Of a stretch of 64,000 nucleotides of DNA, positions 7,205 to 15,705 are shown one piece after another. Every line of letters begins with the position of its first letter. Position 1 is the stretch's first letter. The position numbers and the translations under genes were made by a program. This stretch comes from Streptomyces rubiginosohelvolus (GTDB taxonomy: Bacteria > Actinomycetota > Actinomycetes > Streptomycetales > Streptomycetaceae): positions 124,001-188,000 of the forward strand of contig NZ_BMTW01000002.1 in assembly GCF_014649875.1 (NCBI RefSeq), in the 5' to 3' direction. Under the pieces are notes generated by a model that ran no database searches, was not told the origin of the DNA, and saw nothing but the letters and a program-made list of their open reading frames with translations.

Positions 7205-8317
7205 GTGCCTGCCCCCCGTTCCACCGTTCGCCGCGGCCTCGCCGCCGTCGCCGCCCTGCCGCTGCTCGCCCTGGCGGCCACCGCCTGCGGCTACGGCTCC
7301 GAGGCGAAGGACGACGACGCCAAGACGAACGTCTCCGCCGGAGGGAAGAAGCTCTCCTCCGACACCGTGAAGATCGGGTATTTCCCGAACCTCACGCACG
7401 CCACCGCCCTGGTCGGTATCCAGGAAGGCACCATCCAGAAGGAACTGGGCGGCACCAAGGTCGAGTCGACGACCTTCAACGCGGGCCCGTCCGAGATCGA
7501 GGCGCTGAACGCCGGCTCCATCGACATCGGCTTCATCGGCCCCTCCCCCTCCATCAACGGCTACAGCAAGTCCCAGGGCAAGGGGCTGCGGATCATCTCC
7601 GGTTCGGCCTCCGGCGGGGTGAAGCTGGTCGTCAACCCGGACAAGATCAAGACCCTGGACGACCTCAAGGGCAAGAAGATCGCCACCCCGCAGCTCGGCA
7701 ACACCCAGGACGTGGCGTTCCTCAACTGGATCTCCGAGAAGGGCTGGAAGGTCGACGCCCAGAGCGGCAAGGGCGATGTCTCCGTGGTCCGCTCGGACAA
7801 CAAGGTGACCCCGGACGCCTACAAGTCCGGTGACCTGGACGGGGCGTGGGTGCCCGAGCCGACGGCGTCCAAGCTGGTCTCCGAGGGCGCGAAGGTGCTC
7901 CTCGACGAGAAGGACCTGTGGCCCGACAAGAAGTTCGTGATCACGAACATCATCGTGTCGCAGAAGTTCCTCGACGAGCACCCGGACGTGGTCGAGGCGG
8001 TGCTGAAGGGTTCGGTGTCCACCAACAAGTGGATCAACGCCAACCCGGACGAGGCCAAGGCGTCCGCCAACAAGGCGCTGGAGAAGCTGAGCGGCAAGCC
8101 GCTGCCCCAGGAGATCCTCGACCCCGCGTGGGAGTCCATCGAGATCACCAATGACCCGCTGGCCGAGACGCTCAAGACGCAGGCCGGTTACTCGGTGAAG
8201 TCCGGTCTGCTCGAGGAGCCGAACCTCCAGGGCATCTACGACCTGGGCCCGCTGAACAAGATCCTCAAGGCCGAGGGCCTGCCCGAGGTCGCCGACGCCG
8301 GTCTCGGCGTCAAGTAG
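7205..8317 (+). CDS. sulfonate/taurine-type ABC transporter substrate-binding lipoprotein
   Basis: A 370-residue extracellular binding lipoprotein for sulfonate-, taurine- or nitrate-like anions. A signal peptide ends in the lipobox with C28 (LAATAC). The mature part carries KIGYFPNLTHATALVG and FNAGPSEIEALNAGSIDIGFIG, typical of SsuA/TauA/NrtA proteins. GTG 7205 follows GAGAGGAAA. With the ATPase and permease just downstream it forms a complete importer. Its position behind cysN and before a siroheme gene argues for an organosulfur or sulfate-related ligand, but the exact ligand is not readable from sequence. Confidence 0.88.
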   Translation: MPAPRSTVRRGLAAVAALPLLALAATACGYGSEAKDDDAKTNVSAGGKKLSSDTVKIGYFPNLTHATALVGIQEGTIQKELGGTKVESTTFNAGPSEIEALNAGSIDIGFIGPSPSINGYSKSQGKGLRIISGSASGGVKLVVNPDKIKTLDDLKGKKIATPQLGNTQDVAFLNWISEKGWKVDAQSGKGDVSVVRSDNKVTPDAYKSGDLDGAWVPEPTASKLVSEGAKVLLDEKDLWPDKKFVITNIIVSQKFLDEHPDVVEAVLKGSVSTNKWINANPDEAKASANKALEKLSGKPLPQEILDPAWESIEITNDPLAETLKTQAGYSVKSGLLEEPNLQGIYDLGPLNKILKAEGLPEVADAGLGVK

Positions 8318-8365
8318 CCCGCCCGATCCGCAGCAGGACGTAAGGAATCCCAGGAGGTGACGACC

Positions 8366-9157
8366 ATGGCGACCCCTACCCTCACCAAGGCCGAGGACCG
8401 TACGACGGTCGAGCACGCAGCCCGTCTCGCACATGTCTCGAAGTCCTTCGCCGGACCCACGGGGCAGCAGCTCGTGCTGGACGACATCACCCTCGATGTC
8501 GCTCCGGGTGAGTTCGTCACCCTCCTGGGAGCGTCCGGGTGCGGAAAGTCGACGCTGCTCAATCTGGTGGCCGGACTCGACCGCCCGTCGAAGGGGTCCA
8601 TCGAGACCCCCGGCGGGCGGCCGGCCCTGATGTTCCAGGAGCACGCCCTCTTCCCGTGGCTGACCGCGGGCAAGAACATCGAACTGGCCCTGCGGCTGCG
8701 CGGGGTGCCGAAGTCGGAGCGCCGCACCGAGGCGGAGCGGCTGCTCGAACTGGTCCGGCTCGGCGGGGCGTACGGCAAGCGGGTGCACGAGCTGTCCGGC
8801 GGTATGCGCCAGCGGGTGGCGATGGCCCGGGCGCTCGCGCAGGACAGCCAACTGCTGCTGATGGACGAGCCGTTCGCGGCGCTGGACGCCATCACCCGCG
8901 ATGTGCTGCACGACGAGCTGACCCGGATCTGGCGGGAGACGAACGCCTCGGTCCTGTTCGTCACCCACAACGTGCGCGAGGCCGTACGGCTCGCGCAGCG
9001 CGTCGTTCTGCTCTCGTCCCGGCCGGGCCGGATCGCCCGGGAGTGGACGGTCGACATCGAGCAGCCGCGCCGCATCGAGGACACCGCCGTGGCGGAGCTG
9101 TCCGTCGAGATCACCGAAGAACTGCGTGGGGAGATCCGCCGACATGGCCAGCACTGA
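8366..9157 (+). CDS. sulfonate/nitrate-type ABC transporter ATP-binding protein
   Basis: A 263-residue ATPase with Walker A GASGCGKST, Q-loop FQEHALFPWLTAGKN, signature LSGGMRQR, Walker B LLLMDEP and H-loop FVTHNVREAV, all intact, as in SsuB/TauB. Start ATG 8366 is chosen because CAGGAGGTGA lies six bases upstream; an in-frame GTG at 8357 sits inside that ribosome site. The 3' end overlaps the permease start by 14 bases, so the two are co-translated. It powers the importer made by its neighbours. Confidence 0.92.
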   Translation: MATPTLTKAEDRTTVEHAARLAHVSKSFAGPTGQQLVLDDITLDVAPGEFVTLLGASGCGKSTLLNLVAGLDRPSKGSIETPGGRPALMFQEHALFPWLTAGKNIELALRLRGVPKSERRTEAERLLELVRLGGAYGKRVHELSGGMRQRVAMARALAQDSQLLLMDEPFAALDAITRDVLHDELTRIWRETNASVLFVTHNVREAVRLAQRVVLLSSRPGRIAREWTVDIEQPRRIEDTAVAELSVEITEELRGEIRRHGQH

Positions 9158-10070
9158 CATCACGTCCGACCGGAAGCGGCCGGACGAGGCGGCCGGACCG
9201 GTCGACAAGAAGCCCGACGACCTGGCGGGCCTGGAGGCCGGCCTCGACGCGCTCGACGCCGTACAGATCCGCCGCACCCCGGTGCGCGAGGTGCTCCTGC
9301 AGAAGGTGCTGCCGCCGGTCGTGGCGGTGGCGCTGGTCCTGGTGGTCTGGGAGCTGCTGGTCCGCGCCGAGGTCACCGAGGTGTACAAGCTGCCGCCGCC
9401 GTCCGCGGTGTGGGACAGCGCCAAGGACATGTGGCTGGCGGGCACGCTGCTGGAGGTCGTCTGGACCAGCGTCTCGCGCGGTCTGTTCGGCTTCCTGCTG
9501 GCGGTCGCGATCGGTACGCCGCTGGGGCTGCTGGTCGCCCGGGTGAAGCTGGTCCGGGCCGCGATCGGCCCGATCCTGTCCGGGCTCCAGTCGCTGCCCT
9601 CGGTGGCGTGGGTGGCCCCGGCGGTGATCTGGCTCGGGCTGAACGACCAGATGATGTTCGCGGTGATCCTGCTGGGCGCGGTGCCCTCGATCGCCAACGG
9701 TCTGGTCTCCGGCGTCGACCAGGTGCCGCCGCTGTTCCTCCGGGCGGGCCGCACGCTGGGCGCGACCGGGCTGCGCGGGACCTGGCACATCGTGCTCCCG
9801 GCGGCGCTGCCCGGCTATCTGGCGGGTCTCAAGCAGGGCTGGGCGTTCTCCTGGCGCTCCCTGATGGCCGCCGAGATCATCGCCTCGTCGCCCGAACTGG
9901 GCCTGGGACTGGGTCAGTTGCTGGAGAACGGCCGCAGCAACTTCGACATGCCCGGCATCTTCCTGTCGATCCTGCTCATCCTGTTCGTCGGCATCGCCAT
10001 CGACCTGCTCATCTTCAGTCCGCTGGAGCGGTGGGTGCTGCGCAGCCGCGGTCTCCTCGTCAAGAACTGA
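9144..10070 (+). CDS. sulfonate/nitrate-type ABC transporter permease
   Basis: A 308-residue inner-membrane permease of the SsuC/TauC class with about six membrane segments after a hydrophilic N-terminus of some 55 residues. The cytoplasmic EAA-type loop reads FLRAGRTLGATGLRGTWHIVLPAALPGYLAG, which contacts the ATPase. ATG 9144 (after GGGGAG) lies inside the end of the ATPase gene. It completes the binding protein-ATPase-permease set for the sulfur operon. Confidence 0.9.
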   Translation: MASTDITSDRKRPDEAAGPVDKKPDDLAGLEAGLDALDAVQIRRTPVREVLLQKVLPPVVAVALVLVVWELLVRAEVTEVYKLPPPSAVWDSAKDMWLAGTLLEVVWTSVSRGLFGFLLAVAIGTPLGLLVARVKLVRAAIGPILSGLQSLPSVAWVAPAVIWLGLNDQMMFAVILLGAVPSIANGLVSGVDQVPPLFLRAGRTLGATGLRGTWHIVLPAALPGYLAGLKQGWAFSWRSLMAAEIIASSPELGLGLGQLLENGRSNFDMPGIFLSILLILFVGIAIDLLIFSPLERWVLRSRGLLVKN

Positions 10071-10078
10071 GCCTTCCC

Positions 10079-10831
10079 ATGACGCATCCCACGCTCCTCG
10101 TCATCGCCCACGGCAGCCGCGACCCGCGGCACGCCGCGACCGTGCACGCGCTCACCGAGCGGGTCCGCGCCGAGCGGCCGGGACTGCGGGTGGAGACGGC
10201 GTTCCTGGAGTTCAACGCCCCGTCGGTGCCCCGGGTGCTGGAGCGCCTGGCGGCACAGGGGGCGGACGAGGTCGTCGCCCTCCCCCTCCTGCTGACCCGG
10301 GCGTTCCACGCCAAGACCGACATCCCCTCGGTCCTGCGCGAGGCCCGCGCCCGGCTGCCGAGGCTGCACATCCGGCAGGCCGACGTCCTCGGTCCGTCCC
10401 CGCTGCTCAACGCCACTCTGGGGCGGCGGCTGCGGGAGGCCGGGGTCCGTCCCGGCGATCTCCCCCGGACCGGGCTCGTCCTGGCGTCGGCGGGATCCTC
10501 AGACCCGGAGGCGATCGCAGTGATCGCTGAAATCGCGCGGGAGCTGCGGCACACCGGTTGGTGCGCCGTGCGGCCTGCGTTCGCCTCCGCACTCCTTCCC
10601 CGTACCGAGGACGTGGTACGGGAACTGCGCGCCGAGGGCGTGGAGCGGGTGGCGGTGGCCCCGTACGTCATCGCGCCCGGCCGGCTCCCCGACCGCATCG
10701 CGGCGGGCGCCGAGGCTGCCGGCGCGGACGTCCTGGCCGATGTGCTGGGCCCCGCCCCGGAGTTGGCACGGCTGCTGCTGAACCGGTTCGACGAGGCGCG
10801 GGTGCCGGTGGGGGCGTCGCTGTCGGCGTGA
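10079..10831 (+). CDS. sirohydrochlorin chelatase (CbiX/SirB-like)
   Basis: A 250-residue two-repeat chelatase of the CbiX superfamily. The N-terminal half has the metal-binding histidines in AHGSRDPR and in FHAKTDIP; the second half repeats the fold with VAPYVIAPGRLPDRI. Such enzymes insert Fe2+ (or Co2+) into sirohydrochlorin. Located at the end of the sulfite reductase locus, the natural role is to make siroheme for that enzyme, which is inference from context. ATG 10079 lies 8 bases after the permease stop. Confidence 0.88.
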   Translation: MTHPTLLVIAHGSRDPRHAATVHALTERVRAERPGLRVETAFLEFNAPSVPRVLERLAAQGADEVVALPLLLTRAFHAKTDIPSVLREARARLPRLHIRQADVLGPSPLLNATLGRRLREAGVRPGDLPRTGLVLASAGSSDPEAIAVIAEIARELRHTGWCAVRPAFASALLPRTEDVVRELRAEGVERVAVAPYVIAPGRLPDRIAAGAEAAGADVLADVLGPAPELARLLLNRFDEARVPVGASLSA

Positions 10832-10941
10832 GGGCCGGGCGTGCCGCGGCACCGGGGAGTGCCGGGGAAACCGGGAGGCGCCCTGCCCGTACGTTTCGTA
10901 CCATCGGGCCGCACCGGCCCGTCGCGTACACCAAGGACTCC

Positions 10942-11796
10942 GTGAAGCACTCCGATCTCCCCGCCAAGGCTCCTTCGCTCGCGGCCGGCATGGCCGCCGC
11001 CGATCACAGCCCGGACGGCCAGCTCGTCCAGACCCGCCACCGCGCCACGCTCGTGGCGAGCTGGGACATCGCGCCCGGCTCGACCGTCCTGGAACTGGGC
11101 TGCGGTCAGGGTGACATGACCGCTGTCCTCGCGGAGGCGGTCGGGCCCGAGGGGCGCGTGGTGGCCATCGATGTGGCCGACCCCTCCTACGGCTCACCGG
11201 TCACGCTCGGGGAATCGGCGGACCGGCTCGCGGCGGGCCCTCTCGGACCCCGCATCGACTTCCGTTTCGGCACCGACGTCCTCGACCCGTCCGTCGACTT
11301 CCCCGCCGGCTCTTTCGACCATGTCGTGCTCGCGCACTGTTCCTGGTACTTCGCCTCGCTCGGGCAGCTCCGGGACACTCTGGCCCGGGCACGGCGGTGG
11401 GCGGGGCACTTGTGGTTCACCGAGTGGGACGTGACGCCCACGTCCGGCGACCAGTTGGCCCATCTCCTCGCGGTGCTGATCCAGGGGCAGATCGAGGCCG
11501 CCGGTTCACGTGGCCAGGGCAATGTGCGCACGCCCTTCTCCCGCGAGGAGTTGCTGCGGCTCCTGCCCGAGGCCGGCTGGGCGGCCGAGGGAAGCGAGCC
11601 GGTCGACACCGAAGGTCTTCAGGACGGCGACTGGGAGGTCGCGGCCTGTCTCGACCTGGTCGGAGCGGAGGAGCATCTGGCGTCGCTGCCCGAGCCGGTG
11701 CGCCGCCTCGTCCTCAGCCAGGCCGACGTCCTGCGGGCCGTTGCCGTGGAGCGCGGCAACCGTCCGCTCGCCGCGTACTCGGTCACCGCGCGCTGA
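10942..11796 (+). CDS. class I SAM-dependent methyltransferase
   Basis: A 284-residue Rossmann-fold methyltransferase. Motif I is VLELGCGQGDMTAVLAEA and motif II VVAIDVADPSYG; a post-II segment FDHVVLAHCSWYFASL follows. GTG 10942 is preferred because AAGGAC lies just upstream, and the family resemblance begins only after it. The substrate is unknown. It is separated from the chelatase by 110 bases containing a GTGCCGCGGCAC palindrome (10841-10852), so it may be its own transcription unit. It converges on the following - strand gene with 19 bases between the stops. Confidence 0.85.
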   Translation: MKHSDLPAKAPSLAAGMAAADHSPDGQLVQTRHRATLVASWDIAPGSTVLELGCGQGDMTAVLAEAVGPEGRVVAIDVADPSYGSPVTLGESADRLAAGPLGPRIDFRFGTDVLDPSVDFPAGSFDHVVLAHCSWYFASLGQLRDTLARARRWAGHLWFTEWDVTPTSGDQLAHLLAVLIQGQIEAAGSRGQGNVRTPFSREELLRLLPEAGWAAEGSEPVDTEGLQDGDWEVAACLDLVGAEEHLASLPEPVRRLVLSQADVLRAVAVERGNRPLAAYSVTAR

Positions 11797-11815
11797 CCTT
11801 CGCCTCAGCGGCGTC

Positions 11816-12454
11816 TCAGTCGTAGGACAGCCCGCCGGACCGGGCGCGCTTGAGTTCGAAGAAGCCCGGGTGGTTCGCCAGGACCCGGAAGCTGTCGAAG
11901 AGTTCGGCCGCCTTCTCGCCGCGCGGGATCGCGTTGAGGACCGGGCCGAACCAGACCGTGCCGTCGACGTGGATCGTCGGCGTTCCCACGTACGCGTCCT
12001 GCTCCGGGTCCTTGCCCGCGTCGTGGTGGCGGGCGACCTCGGTGTCGTACGCCGTGGAGTGGGCCGCTTCCGCCAGGGCGGCGGGCAGGTCCAGTTCGGC
12101 CAGGGAGGCGGCGATCACGGCGTCGAAGTCCTCCTCCTTGTGCCGGTGGATGCGGGTGCCGAGCGCGGTGTACAGGTCCCGCAGGACTCCGTCGCCGTGG
12201 GCGGCCGCCACGGCGACGGCCACCCGGACGGGGCCGATCGACTTGTCGACGAGCTCGCGGTACCCGTCGGGCAGTTCGTTGCCCTCGTTGTGCAGGTAGA
12301 GGCTCATGGGGCGGAAGCGCAGGTCGATGTCCCGGTGCCGCTCCACCTCCAGCATCCAGCGGGAGGTGATCCACGCGAACGGGCAGGCGGGGTCGAAGAA
12401 GAAGTCGACCGTGGTGCGGGCGACGGGTCCGGTGGCGGGGTGCTGTGTGCTCAT
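11816..12454 (-). CDS. mycothiol-dependent nitroreductase Rv2466c-like, DsbA-fold protein
   Basis: A 212-residue thioredoxin/DsbA-fold protein closely resembling Mycobacterium Rv2466c: FFFDPACPFAWITSRW near the N-terminus, then PMSLYLHNE, GPVRVAVA, VGTPTIHVDG and FFELKR. Rv2466c uses a C-P-W-C active site with mycothiol; here the motif is C24-P-F-A27, so only the nucleophilic cysteine remains. A monothiol mechanism with mycothiol is therefore likely (inference). The conserved cis-proline loop (VGTPTI) is present. It is transcribed separately from the iron genes upstream on the same strand. Confidence 0.88.
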   Translation of the reverse strand: MSTQHPATGPVARTTVDFFFDPACPFAWITSRWMLEVERHRDIDLRFRPMSLYLHNEGNELPDGYRELVDKSIGPVRVAVAVAAAHGDGVLRDLYTALGTRIHRHKEEDFDAVIAASLAELDLPAALAEAAHSTAYDTEVARHHDAGKDPEQDAYVGTPTIHVDGTVWFGPVLNAIPRGEKAAELFDSFRVLANHPGFFELKRARSGGLSYD

Positions 12455-12471
12455 ACGCCTCAGCCTAGGCA

Positions 12472-12535
12472 GCGAGTGGCGTGGCCTCCCGGGCCAATCC
12501 GCCGCTGATCCGGTGGGCCACTCGCGGGTGTCCGG
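12472..12535 (-). terminator. long hairpin at the end of the iron-transport operon
   Basis: Nine-base perfect arms GCGAGTGGC (12472-12480) and GCCACTCGC (12527-12535) enclose a further GC-rich partial repeat. The hairpin lies just after the stop codon (12540) of the last iron-transport gene on the - strand and before the start of the nitroreductase gene. Position and symmetry suit a transcription terminator. Confidence 0.45.
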
Positions 12536-12539
12536 CCCG

Positions 12540-13379
12540 TCAGCCGAGGGTCTTGGCCGGCTCCTCGGACTCCGGCTCCGGGGTGTGGTGACGGCCGACC
12601 GGGATCACCAGCGGGGTGCGGCTGACCGGGTCCGTGGTCACCTGGCAGCGCAGGCCGAAGACGTCCTCGACCGTCTCGGCGGTGATCACGTCGGAGGGGG
12701 CGCCCTCGGCGACGATGGCGCCCTTCTTCATCGCGATGACGTGGTCCGCGTACCGGCAGGCCTGGTTGAGGTCGTGCAGGACCATGACGATCGTGCGTCC
12801 CTCGCGCCGGTTCAGGTCGACGACGAGGTCCAGCACGTCGATCTGGTGGGCGAGGTCGAGATACGTCGTCGGCTCGTCGAGAAGGAGGACCGGGGTGCCC
12901 TGGGCGACGGCCATCGCGATCCAGGCGCGCTGGCGCTGACCGCCGGAGAGTTCGTCGACCGCCCGGTCGGCGAGGTCGGTGGTGCCGGTGGCGGCGAGCG
13001 CGTCGTGCACCGCCTGCTCGTCCGCCTTGGTCCACTGCCGCCACCACGTCTGGTGCGGGGAGCGGCCCCGGTTGACCAGGTCGATGACGGTGAGGCCGTC
13101 GGGGGCGACCGGCGACTGCGGCAGGATGCCGAGCTGCTGGGCCAGCTCCCGGGTGGGGATGGAGTGCAGGGCCCGTCCGTCCAGGCTGACCGCGCCGTCG
13201 CGCGGGGCGAGGAGGCGGGCCAGGGCGCGCAGCAGGGTCGACTTGCCGCAGGCGTTGGCGCCGACGATGGCGGTGATCCGGCCCGGCGGCACGGCCAGGT
13301 CGAGGCCGCTGACGACGGCTCGGTCGTCGTAGCCCAGGTGCAGGCCCTCGGCCCGCAGGTCGGGTTCGGCGGTGGACAT
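12540..13379 (-). CDS. iron-siderophore ABC transporter ATP-binding protein
   Basis: A 279-residue FecE/FepC-type ATPase. Walker A is GANACGKST, Q-loop LPQSPVAPDGLTV, signature LSGGQRQRAWIAMAVAQ, Walker B VLLLDEPTTYLDLAHQ; the last phrase is highly typical of siderophore ATPases. ATG at 13379 is 3 bases after the permease stop and follows AGGAGGCTG. It is the last gene of the iron locus and energises the two FecCD permeases. Confidence 0.93.
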   Translation of the reverse strand: MSTAEPDLRAEGLHLGYDDRAVVSGLDLAVPPGRITAIVGANACGKSTLLRALARLLAPRDGAVSLDGRALHSIPTRELAQQLGILPQSPVAPDGLTVIDLVNRGRSPHQTWWRQWTKADEQAVHDALAATGTTDLADRAVDELSGGQRQRAWIAMAVAQGTPVLLLDEPTTYLDLAHQIDVLDLVVDLNRREGRTIVMVLHDLNQACRYADHVIAMKKGAIVAEGAPSDVITAETVEDVFGLRCQVTTDPVSRTPLVIPVGRHHTPEPESEEPAKTLG

Positions 13380-13382
13380 CGG

Positions 13383-14594
13383 TCAGCCTCCTGAGCCCGC
13401 GCGGTTGACGCGGATGAGCAGCCAGAGCAGCACCGGGGCGCCGAGCACTCCGGTGACGATCCCGACGGGCAGTTCGGTGCCGGGGATCAGTTCGCGTGCG
13501 AGGACGTCGGACGCGAGGACGACGAGAGCGCCGGTGAGTCCGGCGGCGAGCGGCGGCGGCCAGGCGGTGCGGCACAGCCGCTGGGCGATCTGCGGGGCGG
13601 CGAGCGCCACGAACGCCACGGGTCCGGCCGCCGCGGTGGCGAAGGCGACCAGACCGACACCGGTGAGCAGGACAGTGAGCCGGACGGTCTGGACGCGGGT
13701 GCCGAGCCCCTTGGCCACGTCGTCGCCGAGTTGCAGCGTACGCATGAGGCGGCCGATGAGCAGGGCGGTGGGGACCAGGACGACGAGGGCGTACGCAAGG
13801 GGCTCGGCCTGTTGCCAGTCACGGCCGTTGAGGTTGCCGACGAGCCAGCCGAGGGCGGCCTGGGCCTGGAAGCGGCCGCCCCGGGCGAGCAGGTAGTCGG
13901 TGGCGCTGAGGCAGATCCAGGAGACGCCGATGCCGACGAGGATGATGCGGTAGCCCGTGGTGCCGCGCCGCCAGGCGAGCCCGTAGACGATCAGGGCGCT
14001 GGCGAGGGCACCGAAGAGACCGAGCGCCTGGGTGCCGAGGCCGAAGTCCCAGCCGAGCACGATGCCCGCGACGACGGCCGTCCCGGCGCCCTGGGTGAGG
14101 CCGATCATGTCGGGGCTGGCCAGGGGGTTGCGGGTCATCGTCTGGAGGAGCGCGCCGGACATGCCGAACGCGATGCCCGCCAGCAGGCCCGTCATGGCGC
14201 GGGGCAGCCGCAGTTCCTGGACGACGAGGAGGGTCCCCGCGTCCCCGGAGCCGGTCAGCGCCCGGGCGACGTCGGCGAGCGGGATCCCGTACTCGCCGAT
14301 GGAGACGTGCCAGCACAGCGCCGCGAACACGGCGACGGCGAGCCCCGCGGTGACGGCGAGCTGACGGGGGCGCAGGGTGCCGGAGAGCGGCGGGAAGGCG
14401 AGGCGGAAGGGGCGCGCGACGCCCTTCGGGAGCGGCGCGCGGGGCCCGGTGGTCGCCGTGGTGCCGGCGGACTTGCCCGGCCCGGTGGTCGCCGTGGCCC
14501 CGGTGGACTTGGTGAGCCCGGTGGTCTTCTCGGGCACGGTGTCGGTGGGCCCGTCGGGCCCGGCGGTCTTCGAAAGCGGGGTGTCCGGTGTCAT
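13383..14594 (-). CDS. FecCD-family siderophore permease (second subunit)
   Basis: A 403-residue permease. Residues 1-55 are an unusual Thr/Ala/Lys/Pro/Gly-rich, low-complexity cytoplasmic tail (for example TGATATTGPGKSAG); after it comes a typical FecCD core with about ten membrane helices (ELRLPRAMTGLLAG, GALLQTMTRNPLASPDMIG). Start ATG 14594 lies two bases after the stop of the upstream permease. The long repetitive tail is not part of the usual fold and contains two near-identical copies of TATTGPGKSAG-like sequence. It pairs with the other permease as a heterodimer. Confidence 0.9.
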   Translation of the reverse strand: MTPDTPLSKTAGPDGPTDTVPEKTTGLTKSTGATATTGPGKSAGTTATTGPRAPLPKGVARPFRLAFPPLSGTLRPRQLAVTAGLAVAVFAALCWHVSIGEYGIPLADVARALTGSGDAGTLLVVQELRLPRAMTGLLAGIAFGMSGALLQTMTRNPLASPDMIGLTQGAGTAVVAGIVLGWDFGLGTQALGLFGALASALIVYGLAWRRGTTGYRIILVGIGVSWICLSATDYLLARGGRFQAQAALGWLVGNLNGRDWQQAEPLAYALVVLVPTALLIGRLMRTLQLGDDVAKGLGTRVQTVRLTVLLTGVGLVAFATAAAGPVAFVALAAPQIAQRLCRTAWPPPLAAGLTGALVVLASDVLARELIPGTELPVGIVTGVLGAPVLLWLLIRVNRAGSGG

Positions 14595-14596
14595 GG

Positions 14597-15622
14597 TCAG
14601 ATCTCCGCGAGGCGACGTCGGCGGACCAGGGCGATGAAGAACGGTCCGCCGATGAAAGCGACGATGATCCCGGCCTGTACCTCGACGGGGCGGGCGATCA
14701 CCCGGCCGAGGATGTCCGCGCCGAGCAGCAGCCCCGCGGCGAGCGCGGCCGAGAGCGGCAGCAGCCAGCGGTGGTCGGGGCCGAGTCCGGCGTACTGGGC
14801 GAGGACCCGGGCGACGTGCGGGACGACCAGGCCGATGAAGACGACGGGCCCGATCACGGCGACGGCCGCCCCGGTGAGCAGCGTGACGGCGACGACGCCC
14901 TGGAGGCGGACGAGGCCGAGCTTGCGGCCGAGGGACGCGGCCACGTCGTCGCCGAGGGCGAGGCTGTTGAGGGCGGGGGCGCTCGCCAGGGCGAGGAGGG
15001 AGCCGAGCCCGAGGAAGGGCAGGATCCGCAGCACGGTGGAGGCGTCCTGGTCGGCGAGCGAGCCGGCCGACCAGAACCGGAAGCGGTCCAGCGCGGCCGG
15101 GTCGGTGAGGACGACGGCGCTGGTCAGCGAGGACAGCACGGCGGTGACGGCGACTCCGGCGAGGGCCAGCTTCACCGGGGTCGACCCCGAACGCCCCATC
15201 CGGCCCAGCAGATAGACGACGACGCTGGCCGCCATGGCTCCGGCGAAGGCGAACCAGATGTAGCCGAACAGCGAGCCGATCCCGGCGACTCCGGCGGCGA
15301 TGACGATGGCGAACGCGGCCCCGGCGCTGACGCCGAGGATGCCGGGGTCGGCCAGCGGGTTGCGGGTCAGGGCCTGCATCACGCAGCCGGAGAGGCCGAG
15401 CGCCGCTCCGGCGGCCAGGCCCAGCGCCGTACGCGGGATGCGCACGGACCAGATGACGTCCTCGATCCGGGGGCCGGTCGGCTGTCCCGTCAGGGCCTTG
15501 ATCACGTCGCCGGGCGGGATGCTGAGCGCCCCGAGGCCGATCGAGAGCAGGCAGAGCACGGCCAGCAGCGCGGCGAGCGCGGCCACGAGCAGGGCGGGAC
15601 GCCATCGGGCGGGGCGGGTCAC
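14597..15622 (-). CDS. FecCD-family siderophore permease (first subunit)
   Basis: A 341-residue membrane permease with the FecCD signatures IPRTALGLAAGAALGLSGCVMQALTRNPLADPGILG and a C-terminal GLVVPHVARVL loop (quoted here as family landmarks in separate segments of the N-terminal and C-terminal thirds). It starts at ATG 15622, 83 bases downstream of the binding-protein stop, across a strong hairpin. It forms the channel for ferric siderophore import with the following permease. Confidence 0.92.
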   Translation of the reverse strand: MTRPARWRPALLVAALAALLAVLCLLSIGLGALSIPPGDVIKALTGQPTGPRIEDVIWSVRIPRTALGLAAGAALGLSGCVMQALTRNPLADPGILGVSAGAAFAIVIAAGVAGIGSLFGYIWFAFAGAMAASVVVYLLGRMGRSGSTPVKLALAGVAVTAVLSSLTSAVVLTDPAALDRFRFWSAGSLADQDASTVLRILPFLGLGSLLALASAPALNSLALGDDVAASLGRKLGLVRLQGVVAVTLLTGAAVAVIGPVVFIGLVVPHVARVLAQYAGLGPDHRWLLPLSAALAAGLLLGADILGRVIARPVEVQAGIIVAFIGGPFFIALVRRRRLAEI

Positions 15623-15663
15623 GGGGCTGGCTCCACGGTCCGGTTCCTCACGGGAGGGTGGGC

Positions 15664-15689
15664 GGCCGCCCCGCCGACGCGGGGCGGCC
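15664..15689 (-). terminator. hairpin between binding-protein and permease genes
   Basis: A perfect 11-bp stem GGCCGCCCCGC / GCGGGGCGGCC with a CGAC tetraloop. It sits between the stop of the binding-protein gene and the first permease start. Such intercistronic hairpins usually stabilise the upstream message or stop part of transcription. That would keep the binding protein more abundant than the permeases (inference). Confidence 0.55.
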
Positions 15690-15705
15690 CGGAAGGGGAA
15701 AGGCG

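Noticed and set aside
10889-10901. GTACG-type dyad before the methyltransferase
   Set aside because: Short and common in GC-rich DNA; no independent support for an operator.
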